NCBI GenBank assembly: GCA_964516295.1
Contig: CAZEYT010000021.1
Span: forward strand, 1-38,564
Direction of reading: 5' to 3'
DNA from: CAZEYT01 sp964516295
GTDB lineage: Bacteria > Verrucomicrobiota > Verrucomicrobiia > Chthoniobacterales > Terrimicrobiaceae
Length of the DNA stretch: 38,564 nt
Positions within the stretch are counted from its first letter, which is position 1; every line of letters starts with the position of its first letter. This document shows positions 14,899-22,811 of the stretch, in pieces. The translations under genes were made by a program, and so were the position numbers. The notes below the pieces were generated by a model. The model saw only the letters and a list, made by a program, of their open reading frames with translations, ran no database searches and was not told the origin of the DNA.

Positions 14899-15311
14899 TT
14901 CGACTCATCCTCCATGGCGGCAATGATTGGGCATTCGGCGACCGGTCCTTTGCCGTCGCAGGCCTCCACCAGGCATCCGAGCGCGGCCTTCATGCGCTTC
15001 AAGTCGCGGATCTTTTGCTCGATAAGCGTCAGTTTTTCGTGCGCCAGTGCCTTCACCGCACCGCTCCCGCCGCGGCGGTTCGCCTTCAAGGCCAGTAACT
15101 CTTGCACCTCGAAAAGCGTGAACCCAAGCTCCTGCGCCCGCTTGATGAAACGGACCCGTTGAATGATTTCCGGGGGATACTCGCGATACCCCGCCGCACT
15201 CCGCGCTGGCTCCGGGAGCAAGCCGCGCTTTTCATAGAACCGAATCGTTTCGCCATGGACGCCCGCCTCCCGGGCCAAGCTTCCGCGGGTTAGTCGTTTT
15301 GAAATCACCAT
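14895..15311 (-). CDS. MerR-family metal sensor of the copper ATPase operon
   Basis: A 138-residue MerR-family activator. The winged helix spans residues ~5-75 (SLAREAGVHGETIRFYEKRGLL, YREYPPEIIQRVRFI). A dimerisation helix covers ~88-112, and the C-terminal metal loop has C113, C118 and C127. Ser83 falls where CueR has Ser77, the residue that marks monovalent-ion sensors; Zn/Hg/Pb sensors have Cys there. The loop C118-x8-C127 is one residue longer than in CueR (x7), and ends in CPII as in CueR. With the copper ATPase downstream, Cu(I)/Ag(I) is the likely signal. ATG at 15311 follows a MerR-type promoter. Confidence 0.88.
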   Translation of the reverse strand: MVISKRLTRGSLAREAGVHGETIRFYEKRGLLPEPARSAAGYREYPPEIIQRVRFIKRAQELGFTLFEVQELLALKANRRGGSGAVKALAHEKLTLIEQKIRDLKRMKAALGCLVEACDGKGPVAECPIIAAMEDESK

Positions 15312-15317
15312 GGCGAA

Positions 15318-15349
15318 ACCCTAACCCTTGGACCATACTACAGGGTCAA
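15318..15349 (-). promoter_or_regulatory. MerR-type promoter with dyad operator
   Basis: Read on the minus strand, a -35 element TTGACC (15349-15344) is followed after about 20 bases by TAGGGT (15323-15318) as the -10. A dyad with arms ACCCT (15324-15328) and AGGGT (15342-15346) fills the long spacer. An over-long spacer (19-20 bp) with an internal dyad is the hallmark of MerR-controlled promoters, where the metal-bound activator untwists DNA. The -10 ends only six bases before the regulator's ATG, so the transcript may have almost no leader. Confidence 0.8.
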
Positions 15350-15374
15350 ATGGAATTTTTGCGCCCTCGACCAC

Positions 15375-15788
15375 TCAGCAGTCGCCCTTGCCGACGTGGG
15401 AGACGAGACGAATGAGGCGGACCTCGCCGGGCTTGCCACCAAGTAAGATTCCGAAGGCGGCACGGCCTTTCCCCGCCAGGCGCGGATGCGGTGAGAGGAG
15501 ATTGCCGCTCAAACGGTCGCAGCCCTCAGCCACGAGTTGGCCGCGCGAATTCAGCCCGTAGGCGTGAACATGGGCGGCACCCGGCGCCGCGTAGCCGAAG
15601 TTCACGTAGGCGGTGCCGCGAATCTTTCCATCGCGGGCGTCGATCCGCGGATTCTTGATGGTGAGGGTGGGGGTCCCGGCCATGACCTCGATCGGAACGG
15701 CCCCAAGGCTCGCCCCAGCGGACGCGCCAGCCCAGGCGGGGACAATGAAAAGGGTGACAGCAGCGAAGGCGGGAACGAGGTGTTTCAT
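15375..15788 (-). CDS. Exported protein of unknown function
   Basis: A 137-residue protein with a clear signal peptide: MKHLVPAFAAVTLFIVPAWAGA, with a cleavage site near AWA-GA. The in-frame start at 15857 adds 23 residues without a better context, so ATG 15788 is preferred. The mature part has a beta-rich middle (TLTIKNPRIDARDGKIRGTA) and an HVHAYGLNS patch with two histidines that could bind metal. A single Cys is near GCDRLSG and another ends the protein. I recognise no family. It is divergent from the CnrYXH-like operon, sharing a 74-bp promoter region, so a role in metal sensing or handling in the periplasm is possible. Confidence 0.6.
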   Translation of the reverse strand: MKHLVPAFAAVTLFIVPAWAGASAGASLGAVPIEVMAGTPTLTIKNPRIDARDGKIRGTAYVNFGYAAPGAAHVHAYGLNSRGQLVAEGCDRLSGNLLSPHPRLAGKGRAAFGILLGGKPGEVRLIRLVSHVGKGDC

Positions 15789-15862
15789 GATAGGTGAAAC
15801 GACGGCCCACGGATTTTCCCTCGTCTTGGAGGGAACTCGCGTAAACTCTCGTTTCATTCACC
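15789..15862. promoter_or_regulatory. Shared divergent promoter region with ECF-like element
   Basis: This 74-bp gap serves both directions. A GGAACT element at 15832-15837 resembles the -35 of ECF-sigma promoters, and CGTTTC at 15850 could be a -10, but the 12-base spacing is shorter than the usual 16-17. The hexamer TGAAAC or its inverse GTTTCA occurs at 15782, 15795 and 15851. A promoter read by the ECF sigma encoded downstream would be expected here, as in cnrYXH; the evidence is only suggestive. Confidence 0.3.
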
Positions 15863-16198
15863 ATGAATGACTCGAAACTTGACGATCTCCTGGCCGAGTT
15901 GGCTCGGCGGAAGGCCCCGGACCTCCCCGGTTCGTTTTCGCAGGATGTGCTCCGGGAGATTCGCCTCCGCGGAAGCCGCTCGAACGAATCGGTGCCGTGG
16001 ATGGTTCGCCTGCTCCAGTCCTGGCTTCAGCCGAGAAGCTTCGCGCTGGCCGTCACCGCGGCGGTGGTCTTCGGGGCGGCCCTGCCGATCACCTGGAAGA
16101 GCGACAGTGGCTCCCAGGCCGCCGCGAGCCTCGACCTGAACGTCTTCTCGAGTTCTGCCCCAAATGCGCCTTCGGGCTTGCTGGCGAAATGGCCATGA
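15863..16198 (+). CDS. Probable membrane anti-sigma factor (CnrY-like)
   Basis: A 111-residue protein with a charged cytosolic N-terminus of about 55 residues (KLDDLLAELARRKAPDLPGS, then EIRLRGSRSNES), one membrane segment at about 58-75 (FALAVTAAVVFGAALPITW) and a short Ser/Ala-rich outer tail. CnrY of Cupriavidus has the same plan and holds the sigma factor CnrH at the membrane. The gene is followed by a CnrX-like sensor (ATGA overlap) and a CnrH-like sigma factor, the order of cnrYXH. Sequence similarity to CnrY itself cannot be seen by eye, so the assignment rests on topology and context. Confidence 0.65.
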   Translation: MNDSKLDDLLAELARRKAPDLPGSFSQDVLREIRLRGSRSNESVPWMVRLLQSWLQPRSFALAVTAAVVFGAALPITWKSDSGSQAAASLDLNVFSSSAPNAPSGLLAKWP

Positions 16199-16653
16199 AG
16201 AAGCTCCCCTCCGCGCTTCTCCTCCTTGCCGTCGTTTTTCTCGTCGCGGCCTGCGCCGCCTGCGTCTCCATCGCGGTCTACTCAAAGTGGCACAAACCAG
16301 CCTACCAAAACGCTCACGACTGGATTCATACGCAACTCGGCCTCACGGCAGAGCAAGAGCGACAGCTCGAACCCATCGAAAAACGCTACCGGGCGGCGCG
16401 GCACGATCTCGAGCAGCAACTCGTCCTCGCCAATCGCGAACTGGCCGAAGCGATCCTGGCCGATGGGCGGGACTCGGAGCGCGTGCATGCGGCCATCGGG
16501 AAAATCCACGTCCACATGGGTGCGCTGCAAACCCTGACGATTGGCCACGTTTTTGAAATGCAGCCGGTGCTCTCCGCCGAACAGTATCAAAAGCTCCTCA
16601 ATCTCACTGCCAACGCGCTCTACAATCTGGACTCCGGCCATGGGGCCGAGTGA
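16195..16653 (+). CDS. cnrX: CnrX-like periplasmic Ni/Co-type sensor
   Basis: A 152-residue protein with an N-terminal membrane anchor (residues ~7-28) and a four-helix periplasmic domain. The five metal ligands of Cupriavidus CnrX (H42, H46, E63, H119, M123) are all present with exactly the same spacing: H41, H45 (HDWIH), E62 (IEKRY), H118 and M122 (HVFEM). CnrX senses Ni(II)/Co(II) in the periplasm and releases the sigma factor through the membrane anti-sigma. The middle helices (RAARHDLEQQLVLANRELAEAIL) are as expected for the dimer. ATG at 16195 is taken; MA- from ATG 16189 is possible. It lies between the CnrY-like and CnrH-like genes, overlapping both. A Spy/CpxP-type general chaperone is the alternative, but ligand spacing favours CnrX. 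Confidence 0.85.
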   Translation: MKKLPSALLLLAVVFLVAACAACVSIAVYSKWHKPAYQNAHDWIHTQLGLTAEQERQLEPIEKRYRAARHDLEQQLVLANRELAEAILADGRDSERVHAAIGKIHVHMGALQTLTIGHVFEMQPVLSAEQYQKLLNLTANALYNLDSGHGAE

Positions 16654-17248
16654 GCCAGGCGCGGAAGCCGATTGGGACCTCGCCGAGCGCGCGAAGCAGG
16701 GCGACGAATCCGCCTACGCGCGGCTCGTCCAGCGATACCAGGCGCCGATCCACGGATTCATCTTCCGTTCGGTGGGCGACGTGGAAACGGCCCGCGATCT
16801 GGCCCAGGAGGTTTTCGTGCGCGCGTGGTTCGCGCTGACGCGGGTGCGTGCGAAGGCGCAATTTTCCACCTGGCTCTTCCAAATCGCCATCAACCGGTGC
16901 CGCGACCATGCGAAGTCCAAGGCGACCCGCAATGCGCGCAACACGGAATCGTTCGCCCGCCGGTCCGACGACGAACGCGCCGAAGACCGCGAGTTCGCCT
17001 CGCCGGAGCTTTCCCCGGCCGAGGACGCGGAAACGCGCGAAGCCATCGACGCTTTGGAAGCCGAGATCCGTGCCTTGCCCGACGAGCTTCGATCCTCGTT
17101 TGTGCTCGGCGCGGTCGAGCACCAGCCCTACAAGGAAGTCGCCGCCGCGCTCGGGCTTTCCGCCAAGGCCGTCGAGGTTCGCATCTATCGCGCGCGCCGC
17201 CTGCTGGGCGAACGGTTGAGGCGACTCGGGTTTCGAGTGAGCGAGTAG
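16640..17248 (+). CDS. cnrH: ECF sigma factor (CnrH-like)
   Basis: A 202-residue ECF sigma factor. Region 2 lies at about residues 10-85 (LVQRYQAPIHGFIFRSVGD, ARDLAQEVFVRAW, FSTWLFQIAINRCRDHAK) and region 4 at about 135-195 (LPDELRSSFVLGAVEHQPYKEVAAALGLSAKAVEVRIYRARRLL). An acidic linker (residues ~95-130) joins them. ATG at 16640 overlaps the end of the CnrX-like gene by 14 bases. Third in the order Y-X-H and directly ahead of outer-membrane, adaptor and RND genes, it most likely turns on this efflux operon when the CnrX-like sensor binds metal. Specificity relative to the element-borne sigma factor at 1530-2171 is unknown. Confidence 0.85.
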   Translation: MGPSEPGAEADWDLAERAKQGDESAYARLVQRYQAPIHGFIFRSVGDVETARDLAQEVFVRAWFALTRVRAKAQFSTWLFQIAINRCRDHAKSKATRNARNTESFARRSDDERAEDREFASPELSPAEDAETREAIDALEAEIRALPDELRSSFVLGAVEHQPYKEVAAALGLSAKAVEVRIYRARRLLGERLRRLGFRVSE

Positions 17249-17298
17249 CGGACACTTTCCCGAGGGATTCGCGCGGGCTCGTCGTTCCACTTGGTCAC

Positions 17299-18585
17299 AT
17301 GAGAGGATTTCTTTGCGCCGTTCTGTTTTGGCCGGGATGGCTGGCGGCCGAGACAATGGATTTTTCGCAGGCGCAAAAATACGCGCTTTTCAACAATCCC
17401 TCGATCAGGGCCGCGTATCACGCCATCGCGCAGGCGCGGGGCCGGCTCTTGCAAGCCGGGTTATGGCCGAACCCGGAAATCGACCTCGCCTACCGGTCCG
17501 ACATTTTTTTTGGCGGCGATGGGCAGGATCGCATCGCGGCCGGCCTCACGCAGCGACTGCCATGGAGCGGCCGACTCGCCCGGGCGCAGACCGTCACCCG
17601 CGTCGAGGTCGCGATGGCCCTCGCAGAGGTGCGCGACGAGGAACGCCGGCTCATCCAAGAGGTGCAGGCGACCTTCATCGAAATCCTTGCCGCCGCCGAG
17701 AAGGCCAACGCGCTCCAGCGGCTGATCCGCTCGGTTGACGGCCTGATCTCGCTCAACGAGGCCCGGCGACAAGCGGGACAGGCCTCCGCCATCGCAGTCA
17801 ATCTCGGCAAGGTCGAAAAGGAGGGTTTGCGTCAACGCCTGGTGGCCTTGGAGGCGGACGAGGAAGCCGCCCTCGCCACGTTGAAGGGGTTGCTTGGGAT
17901 GGGGCCTGATGCAGCGCTGTCCGTGAAGGGCTCGCTGAGCGAGGTCATCGCGTCCCTTCGGCGGAGCACTGGCTCACGAAAACTCTACCGCCCCGATCTG
18001 GTCCGCACTTCGCTCGAGGTGGACGCCGCGGCGGCGGAAGCCGCTCTGGCTCGGGCCGAGGTGTGGGAGGACATCACGGTCGGCGTCGAATACGAATTCG
18101 AGCGCACGCTCGAGGAGGACGCGCTGATGAACGAAAACTTCCTCGGCTTCCGTGTCGCGATCCCCCTCCCGATCTGGAATCGCAATCAGGGCACTCTCGC
18201 CGAGAAATCCGCCGCGCAACAGCGAGCCCGCCAAAGTCTGATCGCCCGGCAGGTCGCCATCGAGGCAGAGATCAATGCCGCCCGGGTGCGCGCGGTAACG
18301 TCCGCCGCCGTCGCCGCCCTCATCCGCAAGGACTCGCTGCCCCTGCTCGACGAAACGCGCGGCGTCCTGGAAAGCGCGATCCAGACCGGGCAAGCCGACA
18401 CGACCGAGGCGATCACCCTCACGAATCAGGAAATCGAGCAGCGTCTTTTCCACGTCGAAGCGCTCGCCACGGAGGCCACGGCCCTCAGCACGGTCGAGGG
18501 AGCCCTCGGCGCGAACACGTTTCTCAACCGCGACATCTTCACCAACACTCTGCATGAAAACGCCGCGAGCCGTCGGAACCGCTAA
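17299..18585 (+). CDS. TolC-type outer-membrane efflux protein (CnrC/CzcC-like)
   Basis: A 428-residue outer-membrane channel of the CzcC/TolC family, the outer part of a tripartite metal pump. It begins with a signal peptide (MRGFLCAVLFWPGWLAAE), then TMDFSQAQKYALFNNPSIRAA, the usual start of the first long helix, AGLWPNPEIDLAY, and the repeat of these features in the second half (RPDLVRTSLEVDAAAAEAALARAEV, NFLGFRVAIPLPIWNRNQG). Long Ala-rich helices make up most of the chain. ATG at 17299 follows 50 bp after the sigma gene. It overlaps the adaptor gene by 32 bases, so the two are coupled. Confidence 0.85.
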   Translation: MRGFLCAVLFWPGWLAAETMDFSQAQKYALFNNPSIRAAYHAIAQARGRLLQAGLWPNPEIDLAYRSDIFFGGDGQDRIAAGLTQRLPWSGRLARAQTVTRVEVAMALAEVRDEERRLIQEVQATFIEILAAAEKANALQRLIRSVDGLISLNEARRQAGQASAIAVNLGKVEKEGLRQRLVALEADEEAALATLKGLLGMGPDAALSVKGSLSEVIASLRRSTGSRKLYRPDLVRTSLEVDAAAAEAALARAEVWEDITVGVEYEFERTLEEDALMNENFLGFRVAIPLPIWNRNQGTLAEKSAAQQRARQSLIARQVAIEAEINAARVRAVTSAAVAALIRKDSLPLLDETRGVLESAIQTGQADTTEAITLTNQEIEQRLFHVEALATEATALSTVEGALGANTFLNRDIFTNTLHENAASRRNR

Positions 18586-19639
18586 CCTCTTCGTTCTCGT
18601 TGCCGCGGGCTTCCTCTCGCTCGCGACTGCACCTGCCCACGAGGGGCACGAGCACGCCCCGCAGCCCGGCGATGCCGGTGCATTCACCGGCGGACCGGTC
18701 GAACTCACCGACACCGCAATTTCCAACCTCGGCGTCGAGACCGTCGAGGCCGAAATCGTCGAACTTCGCCCGAGCGTTCAGTTGGTCGCGCAGGTCGAAC
18801 CGCTCCCCGAGAACGTCGCCCAAATCACCCCGCGCTTCGAAGGAACGGTCGGGGAGATCCTCGTCAAGCTGGGCGAGACCGTGAAGGCCGGCCAGCCCCT
18901 GCTTCGCGTTGTTCCGCGCACGATCGGCAACCCCGATGTCGTATTGAAGTCGCCGCTCGACGGCGCGGTCACCGCCGTCAACGTGACCCTGGGACAGGCG
19001 TTCTCTCCCGACGCGGTGCTGATGGTCGTCGGAGACTATTCCAAGGTTCTCGCCCGGGGCACCGCCTACGAAAACCCCGAAGTCCTCGCGCTCAAGATTG
19101 GCGACCCCGCCACCCTCACCGTCGATGTCTTTCCCGGCCATCGGTTCGACGGCGCGATCCAACGCTCGGATGTCGGGCTCGAATCCGAATCCAAGACGTT
19201 CGAAGTTTATGCCTTGATCGACAACCACGACGGGAGGCTACGCCCGAATCTTCTCGGCCGGCTTTCCGTGGGCGTGGGCAAGGCCCAGTCCGTGCTGGCG
19301 GTGCCGGATAAGGCGATCCTCGGCGACTTGGGAAATCTCTTTGTTTTTGTGCGCGACGGCAAAGTCTTCGAGAAACGCCCCGTGCGCCTGGGCATTCGCT
19401 CCGGCGGTCAGGTTGAAATTCTCGAAGGCGTCTTCCCCGGTGAGCACGTGGTCACCCGGGGCAACTACCAACTCCAGTTCGCGACCAGCGCCGCAGCGAA
19501 GAAACCGGAGGCCGCCGCACCCGCCGGCAAGCCCGACAAGCCGGGCTTCCTCAACCGAAGCCTCGCTCTCGGCGTGGCCATCGGAATCGCCCTCACCCTC
19601 GTGCTCGCCCTGCTGATGCCGCGCCGCCGCGCGGCGTGA
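18554..19639 (+). CDS. Periplasmic adaptor (membrane-fusion) protein, CnrB/CzcB-like
   Basis: A 361-residue RND adaptor. It has a signal peptide (MKTPRAVGTANLFVLVAAGFL), a His-rich mature N-terminus (HEGHEHAPQPGD) that may bind metal, a split lipoyl/barrel region (ITPRFEGTVGEILVKLGETVKAGQPLL and LKSPLDGAVTAVNVTLGQAF) and a C-terminal membrane-proximal domain. Unusually, the last 25-30 residues form a strong hydrophobic segment (LALGVAIGIALTLVLALLM) with a positive tail, like a C-terminal membrane anchor not seen in standard CzcB. The pump gene follows four bases later. Its function, with the channel and RND genes, is divalent-metal export from the periplasm (inference from the CnrX-like sensor). 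Confidence 0.82.
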   Translation: MKTPRAVGTANLFVLVAAGFLSLATAPAHEGHEHAPQPGDAGAFTGGPVELTDTAISNLGVETVEAEIVELRPSVQLVAQVEPLPENVAQITPRFEGTVGEILVKLGETVKAGQPLLRVVPRTIGNPDVVLKSPLDGAVTAVNVTLGQAFSPDAVLMVVGDYSKVLARGTAYENPEVLALKIGDPATLTVDVFPGHRFDGAIQRSDVGLESESKTFEVYALIDNHDGRLRPNLLGRLSVGVGKAQSVLAVPDKAILGDLGNLFVFVRDGKVFEKRPVRLGIRSGGQVEILEGVFPGEHVVTRGNYQLQFATSAAAKKPEAAAPAGKPDKPGFLNRSLALGVAIGIALTLVLALLMPRRRAA

Positions 19640-19643
19640 ACCG

Positions 19644-22600
19644 ATGTTCGACCGCCTCATCCAGTTTTCCCTTCGCAACCGGCTCTTCGTCGTCGCCTTC
19701 GCGGCGCTTGTCATGGCCTACGGCGGCTACATCCTCACGAAGTTGCCGGTCGACGTTTTCCCGGACCTGAATCGCCCGACCGTCACCATCTTCACCGAGG
19801 CGGAGGGGCTCGCGCCCGAAGAAATCGAAACACTCGTCACCTTTCCCATCGAGACGGCCATGAACGGCGCGACCGGCGTGCAGCGCGTGCGGTCGAACTC
19901 GACCATCGGCCTCTCGCTCGTCTTCGTCGAATTCGACTGGAACACCGACATCTATCTCGCCCGCCAGATCGTCACCGAAAAACTCCAGCAGGTCGCCGCG
20001 CAACTGCCGGCCAACGCCAAGCCCGTCCTCGGCCCCATCTCCTCCATCATGGGCGAGATCATGCTCGTAGGCCTCACCAGCGAAAATCCGAAGGTCACCT
20101 CGATGGAACTCCGCTCCATCGCCGACTGGCAAATCCGCCAACGCCTGCTCTCCATCTCCGGCATCGCCCAGATCACCGTCATCGGCGGCGACCTCAAACA
20201 ATACCAAATCCTCGTCGATCCCTATAAACTCCAACACTACGGCGTGAGCCTCCACCACGTCGAAGAGGCCGCGCAGAATGCGAACGTCAACGCCACGGGA
20301 GGCTTCCTCCTTCGCGACGCGACCGAAGGCCTCATCCGCAACCTCGCCCGCGTCAAGTCCGTCGACGACCTCGCGCAATCCGTCCTGCCCGGCGACCGGG
20401 CGCTTCCCCTCACCATCGGCGATGTGGCCGACGTGCGCCTCGGTGGTCCGCTCGCCAAACGCGGCGACGCCGGCGTCAATGGCAAGCCCGCCGTCATTCT
20501 TTCGATCCAGAAACAGCCCGGTGCCAGCACGACCCAGCTCACGGACTTGATCCAGGCCGAGCTGGAGAGAATTCAGACCACCCTGCCCGAAGGCGTGAAA
20601 ATCCACGCCGAGATCTTCCGCCAGAGCGAATTCATTCACCGCGCGATCAACAACGTCGAAGAGGCCCTGCGCGACGGCTCCATTCTCGTCGTCATCGTCC
20701 TCTTCCTCTTCCTTCTGAACTTCCGCACGACGTTCATCACCCTCACCGCCATCCCGCTTTCGATGCTCATCACGGCCATCGTCTTCCACGCCTTCGGGAT
20801 GAGCATCAACACGATGACCCTCGGCGGCCTCGCCGTCGCCATCGGCGAACTCGTCGACGACGCCATCGTGGACGTGGAGAACGTCTTCCGCCGCCTCCGC
20901 GAAAATCGCCACGCCGCCGCGCCCAAGCCCGCCCTCGAGGTCATCTACCGCGCCTCCAGCGAGGTGCGAAACTCCATCGTCTTCGCCACCATCATCGTCG
21001 TCCTCGTCTTTATCCCGCTCTTCGCCCTTGGCGGCATCGAAGGCCGCATCTTCGCCCCGCTCGGCATCGCTTACATCACGAGCATCATCTCGTCGCTGTT
21101 CGTCGCGGTCACCGTCACTCCCGCCCTGTGCTCCTACCTTCTTCCCCGAATGAAGCGCATGGAACACGAGCGCGATTCATGGCTCGTTCGAAAAATCAAA
21201 GGCGCGGAGGCTCGCCTGCTCGGCTGGGCCGTGCCGCGCACCACGCCCATCCTCCTCCTCGTTGCCCTCGGCTTCCTGGCGGCGTTGGCCGTGGTGCCCT
21301 TCTTCGGCCGGGAGTTCCTGCCGCCCTTCAACGAAGGCAGCGTGACCATCAATCTCGTCTCCGCGCCGGGAATCTCCCTCAAGGAATCCAACCGCATCGG
21401 CGCCCTCGCCGAGAAACTCATCCTCGAAGTGCCCGAAGTCTCGATGACCGGTCGCCGCACCGGTCGCGCCGAACTCGACGACCACGCCGAGGGCGTTCAC
21501 GCCACCGAGATCGAGGTCGAGCTCAAACCATCTTCCCGCAGCCGCGCCGTCATTCTCGACGACATCCGCTCCCGTCTCGACACCATTCCCGGCATCGGGG
21601 TCAATCTCGGCCAGCCCATTTCGCACCGCATCGATCATCTCCTCTCCGGCGTGCGCGCCCAGATCGCCGTCAAACTCTTCGGCGACGACCTCACCACCCT
21701 GCGCGAAAAGGCCGAGGAAATCCGCGCCGTCATGAGCGCCGTGCCTGGCGTGGTGGACCTTCAAGTCGAAAAACAGGTTCTCATTCCGCAGCTCCACGTC
21801 CGCATCGACCGACAGCAGGCCAAAAAATACGGCGTCATGGCCGGAGAGGTGGCCGAATACGGCGAACTCGCCATGAACGGGCGCACCGTCGGCCAAATCC
21901 TCGAGGAACAACGCACCTACGATCTCGTCCTGCGGCTCACCGATGCCGCCCGCAACGACCCCGAAGCCATCAGGCGCATCCCCATCGACACGCTTGCCGG
22001 CCGGGTTCTGCCCCTCGGGCTTCTCGCCAACGTGGAAGAGGCGAAGGGTCCAAACATCATCAACCGCGAAAACGTCCGCCGCCGCATCGTGATTCAAGCC
22101 AACGTCTCCGGCCGCGACCTCGTGAGCGCGGTCTCCGACATCCAGAGGCGCATCGGCGAAGACGTAAAACTCCCCGAAGGCTACTTCGTCACCTACGGCG
22201 GACAGTTCGAGAGCCAGGCGACGGCCTCCCGCCTCATCGCCGTGCTCAGTCTGTTCTCGCTCGCTGGCATGTTCATCGTCCTCTACGCGCATTTTCGCAG
22301 CGTCATGTTCGCCGCGCAGATCATGCTCAATATTCCGATGGCCTTCATCGGATCCGTCATCGGCGTCTTCCTCATGGGTGGCACGATGTCCATTGCCACC
22401 ATGGTCGGCTTCATCACCCTCACCGGCATCGCCGCCCGCAACGGCATCATGATGATCTCCCACTACCTTCACCTCATGGAACACGAAGGCGAAAAATTCG
22501 ACCTCAAGATGATCGTTCGCGGCACCCAGGAACGCCTCGTGCCCGTGCTCATGACCGCGCTCACCGCCGCCCTCGCCCTCATCCCCCTCGTCATCGCCGC

Positions 22601-22760
22601 CGGTCAGCCGGGCCGCGAAATCCTGCACCCCGTCGCCGTCGTCATCTTCAGCGGCATCTTCTCCAGCACGATCCTCGACTTCATCGTCACCCCACTCGTC
22701 TTCTGGCGCTTCGGCCGCAAGAGCGTCGCCAAACTCCTCCCCCAGGCCGTAGCGGCGTGA
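19644..22760 (+). CDS. Heavy-metal RND efflux pump (CnrA/CzcA family)
   Basis: A 1,038-residue inner-membrane proton-metal antiporter of the HME-RND family with the usual twelve helices and two periplasmic loops. It starts MFDRLIQFSLRNR and has LPVDVFPDLN near residue 35, typical of the group. In helix IV the proton-relay motif is GELVDDAIVDVEN at 401-413, with D405, D406 and E412. This differs from CzcA-type DFGxxxDGA and from CusA-type AMVDAxI. The three copper-binding methionines of CusA are absent (the matching segment reads RIDHLLSG rather than RIDMLSTG), so a divalent ion is more likely than copper. With the CnrX-like sensor upstream, Ni/Co or similar is the best guess. Confidence 0.85.
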   Translation: MFDRLIQFSLRNRLFVVAFAALVMAYGGYILTKLPVDVFPDLNRPTVTIFTEAEGLAPEEIETLVTFPIETAMNGATGVQRVRSNSTIGLSLVFVEFDWNTDIYLARQIVTEKLQQVAAQLPANAKPVLGPISSIMGEIMLVGLTSENPKVTSMELRSIADWQIRQRLLSISGIAQITVIGGDLKQYQILVDPYKLQHYGVSLHHVEEAAQNANVNATGGFLLRDATEGLIRNLARVKSVDDLAQSVLPGDRALPLTIGDVADVRLGGPLAKRGDAGVNGKPAVILSIQKQPGASTTQLTDLIQAELERIQTTLPEGVKIHAEIFRQSEFIHRAINNVEEALRDGSILVVIVLFLFLLNFRTTFITLTAIPLSMLITAIVFHAFGMSINTMTLGGLAVAIGELVDDAIVDVENVFRRLRENRHAAAPKPALEVIYRASSEVRNSIVFATIIVVLVFIPLFALGGIEGRIFAPLGIAYITSIISSLFVAVTVTPALCSYLLPRMKRMEHERDSWLVRKIKGAEARLLGWAVPRTTPILLLVALGFLAALAVVPFFGREFLPPFNEGSVTINLVSAPGISLKESNRIGALAEKLILEVPEVSMTGRRTGRAELDDHAEGVHATEIEVELKPSSRSRAVILDDIRSRLDTIPGIGVNLGQPISHRIDHLLSGVRAQIAVKLFGDDLTTLREKAEEIRAVMSAVPGVVDLQVEKQVLIPQLHVRIDRQQAKKYGVMAGEVAEYGELAMNGRTVGQILEEQRTYDLVLRLTDAARNDPEAIRRIPIDTLAGRVLPLGLLANVEEAKGPNIINRENVRRRIVIQANVSGRDLVSAVSDIQRRIGEDVKLPEGYFVTYGGQFESQATASRLIAVLSLFSLAGMFIVLYAHFRSVMFAAQIMLNIPMAFIGSVIGVFLMGGTMSIATMVGFITLTGIAARNGIMMISHYLHLMEHEGEKFDLKMIVRGTQERLVPVLMTALTAALALIPLVIAAGQPGREILHPVAVVIFSGIFSSTILDFIVTPLVFWRFGRKSVAKLLPQAVAA

Positions 22761-22811
22761 CTCAAGCCAAGGCCGCGAGATGTTCCATGCAGACCGCTCG
22801 CCACCCGCAAG

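Noticed and set aside
19593..21167. 524-residue open frame antisense to the CnrA-like gene, and a similar one at 21177-22628
   Set aside because: Acidic, low-complexity antisense shadows of the RND gene with no known domain.
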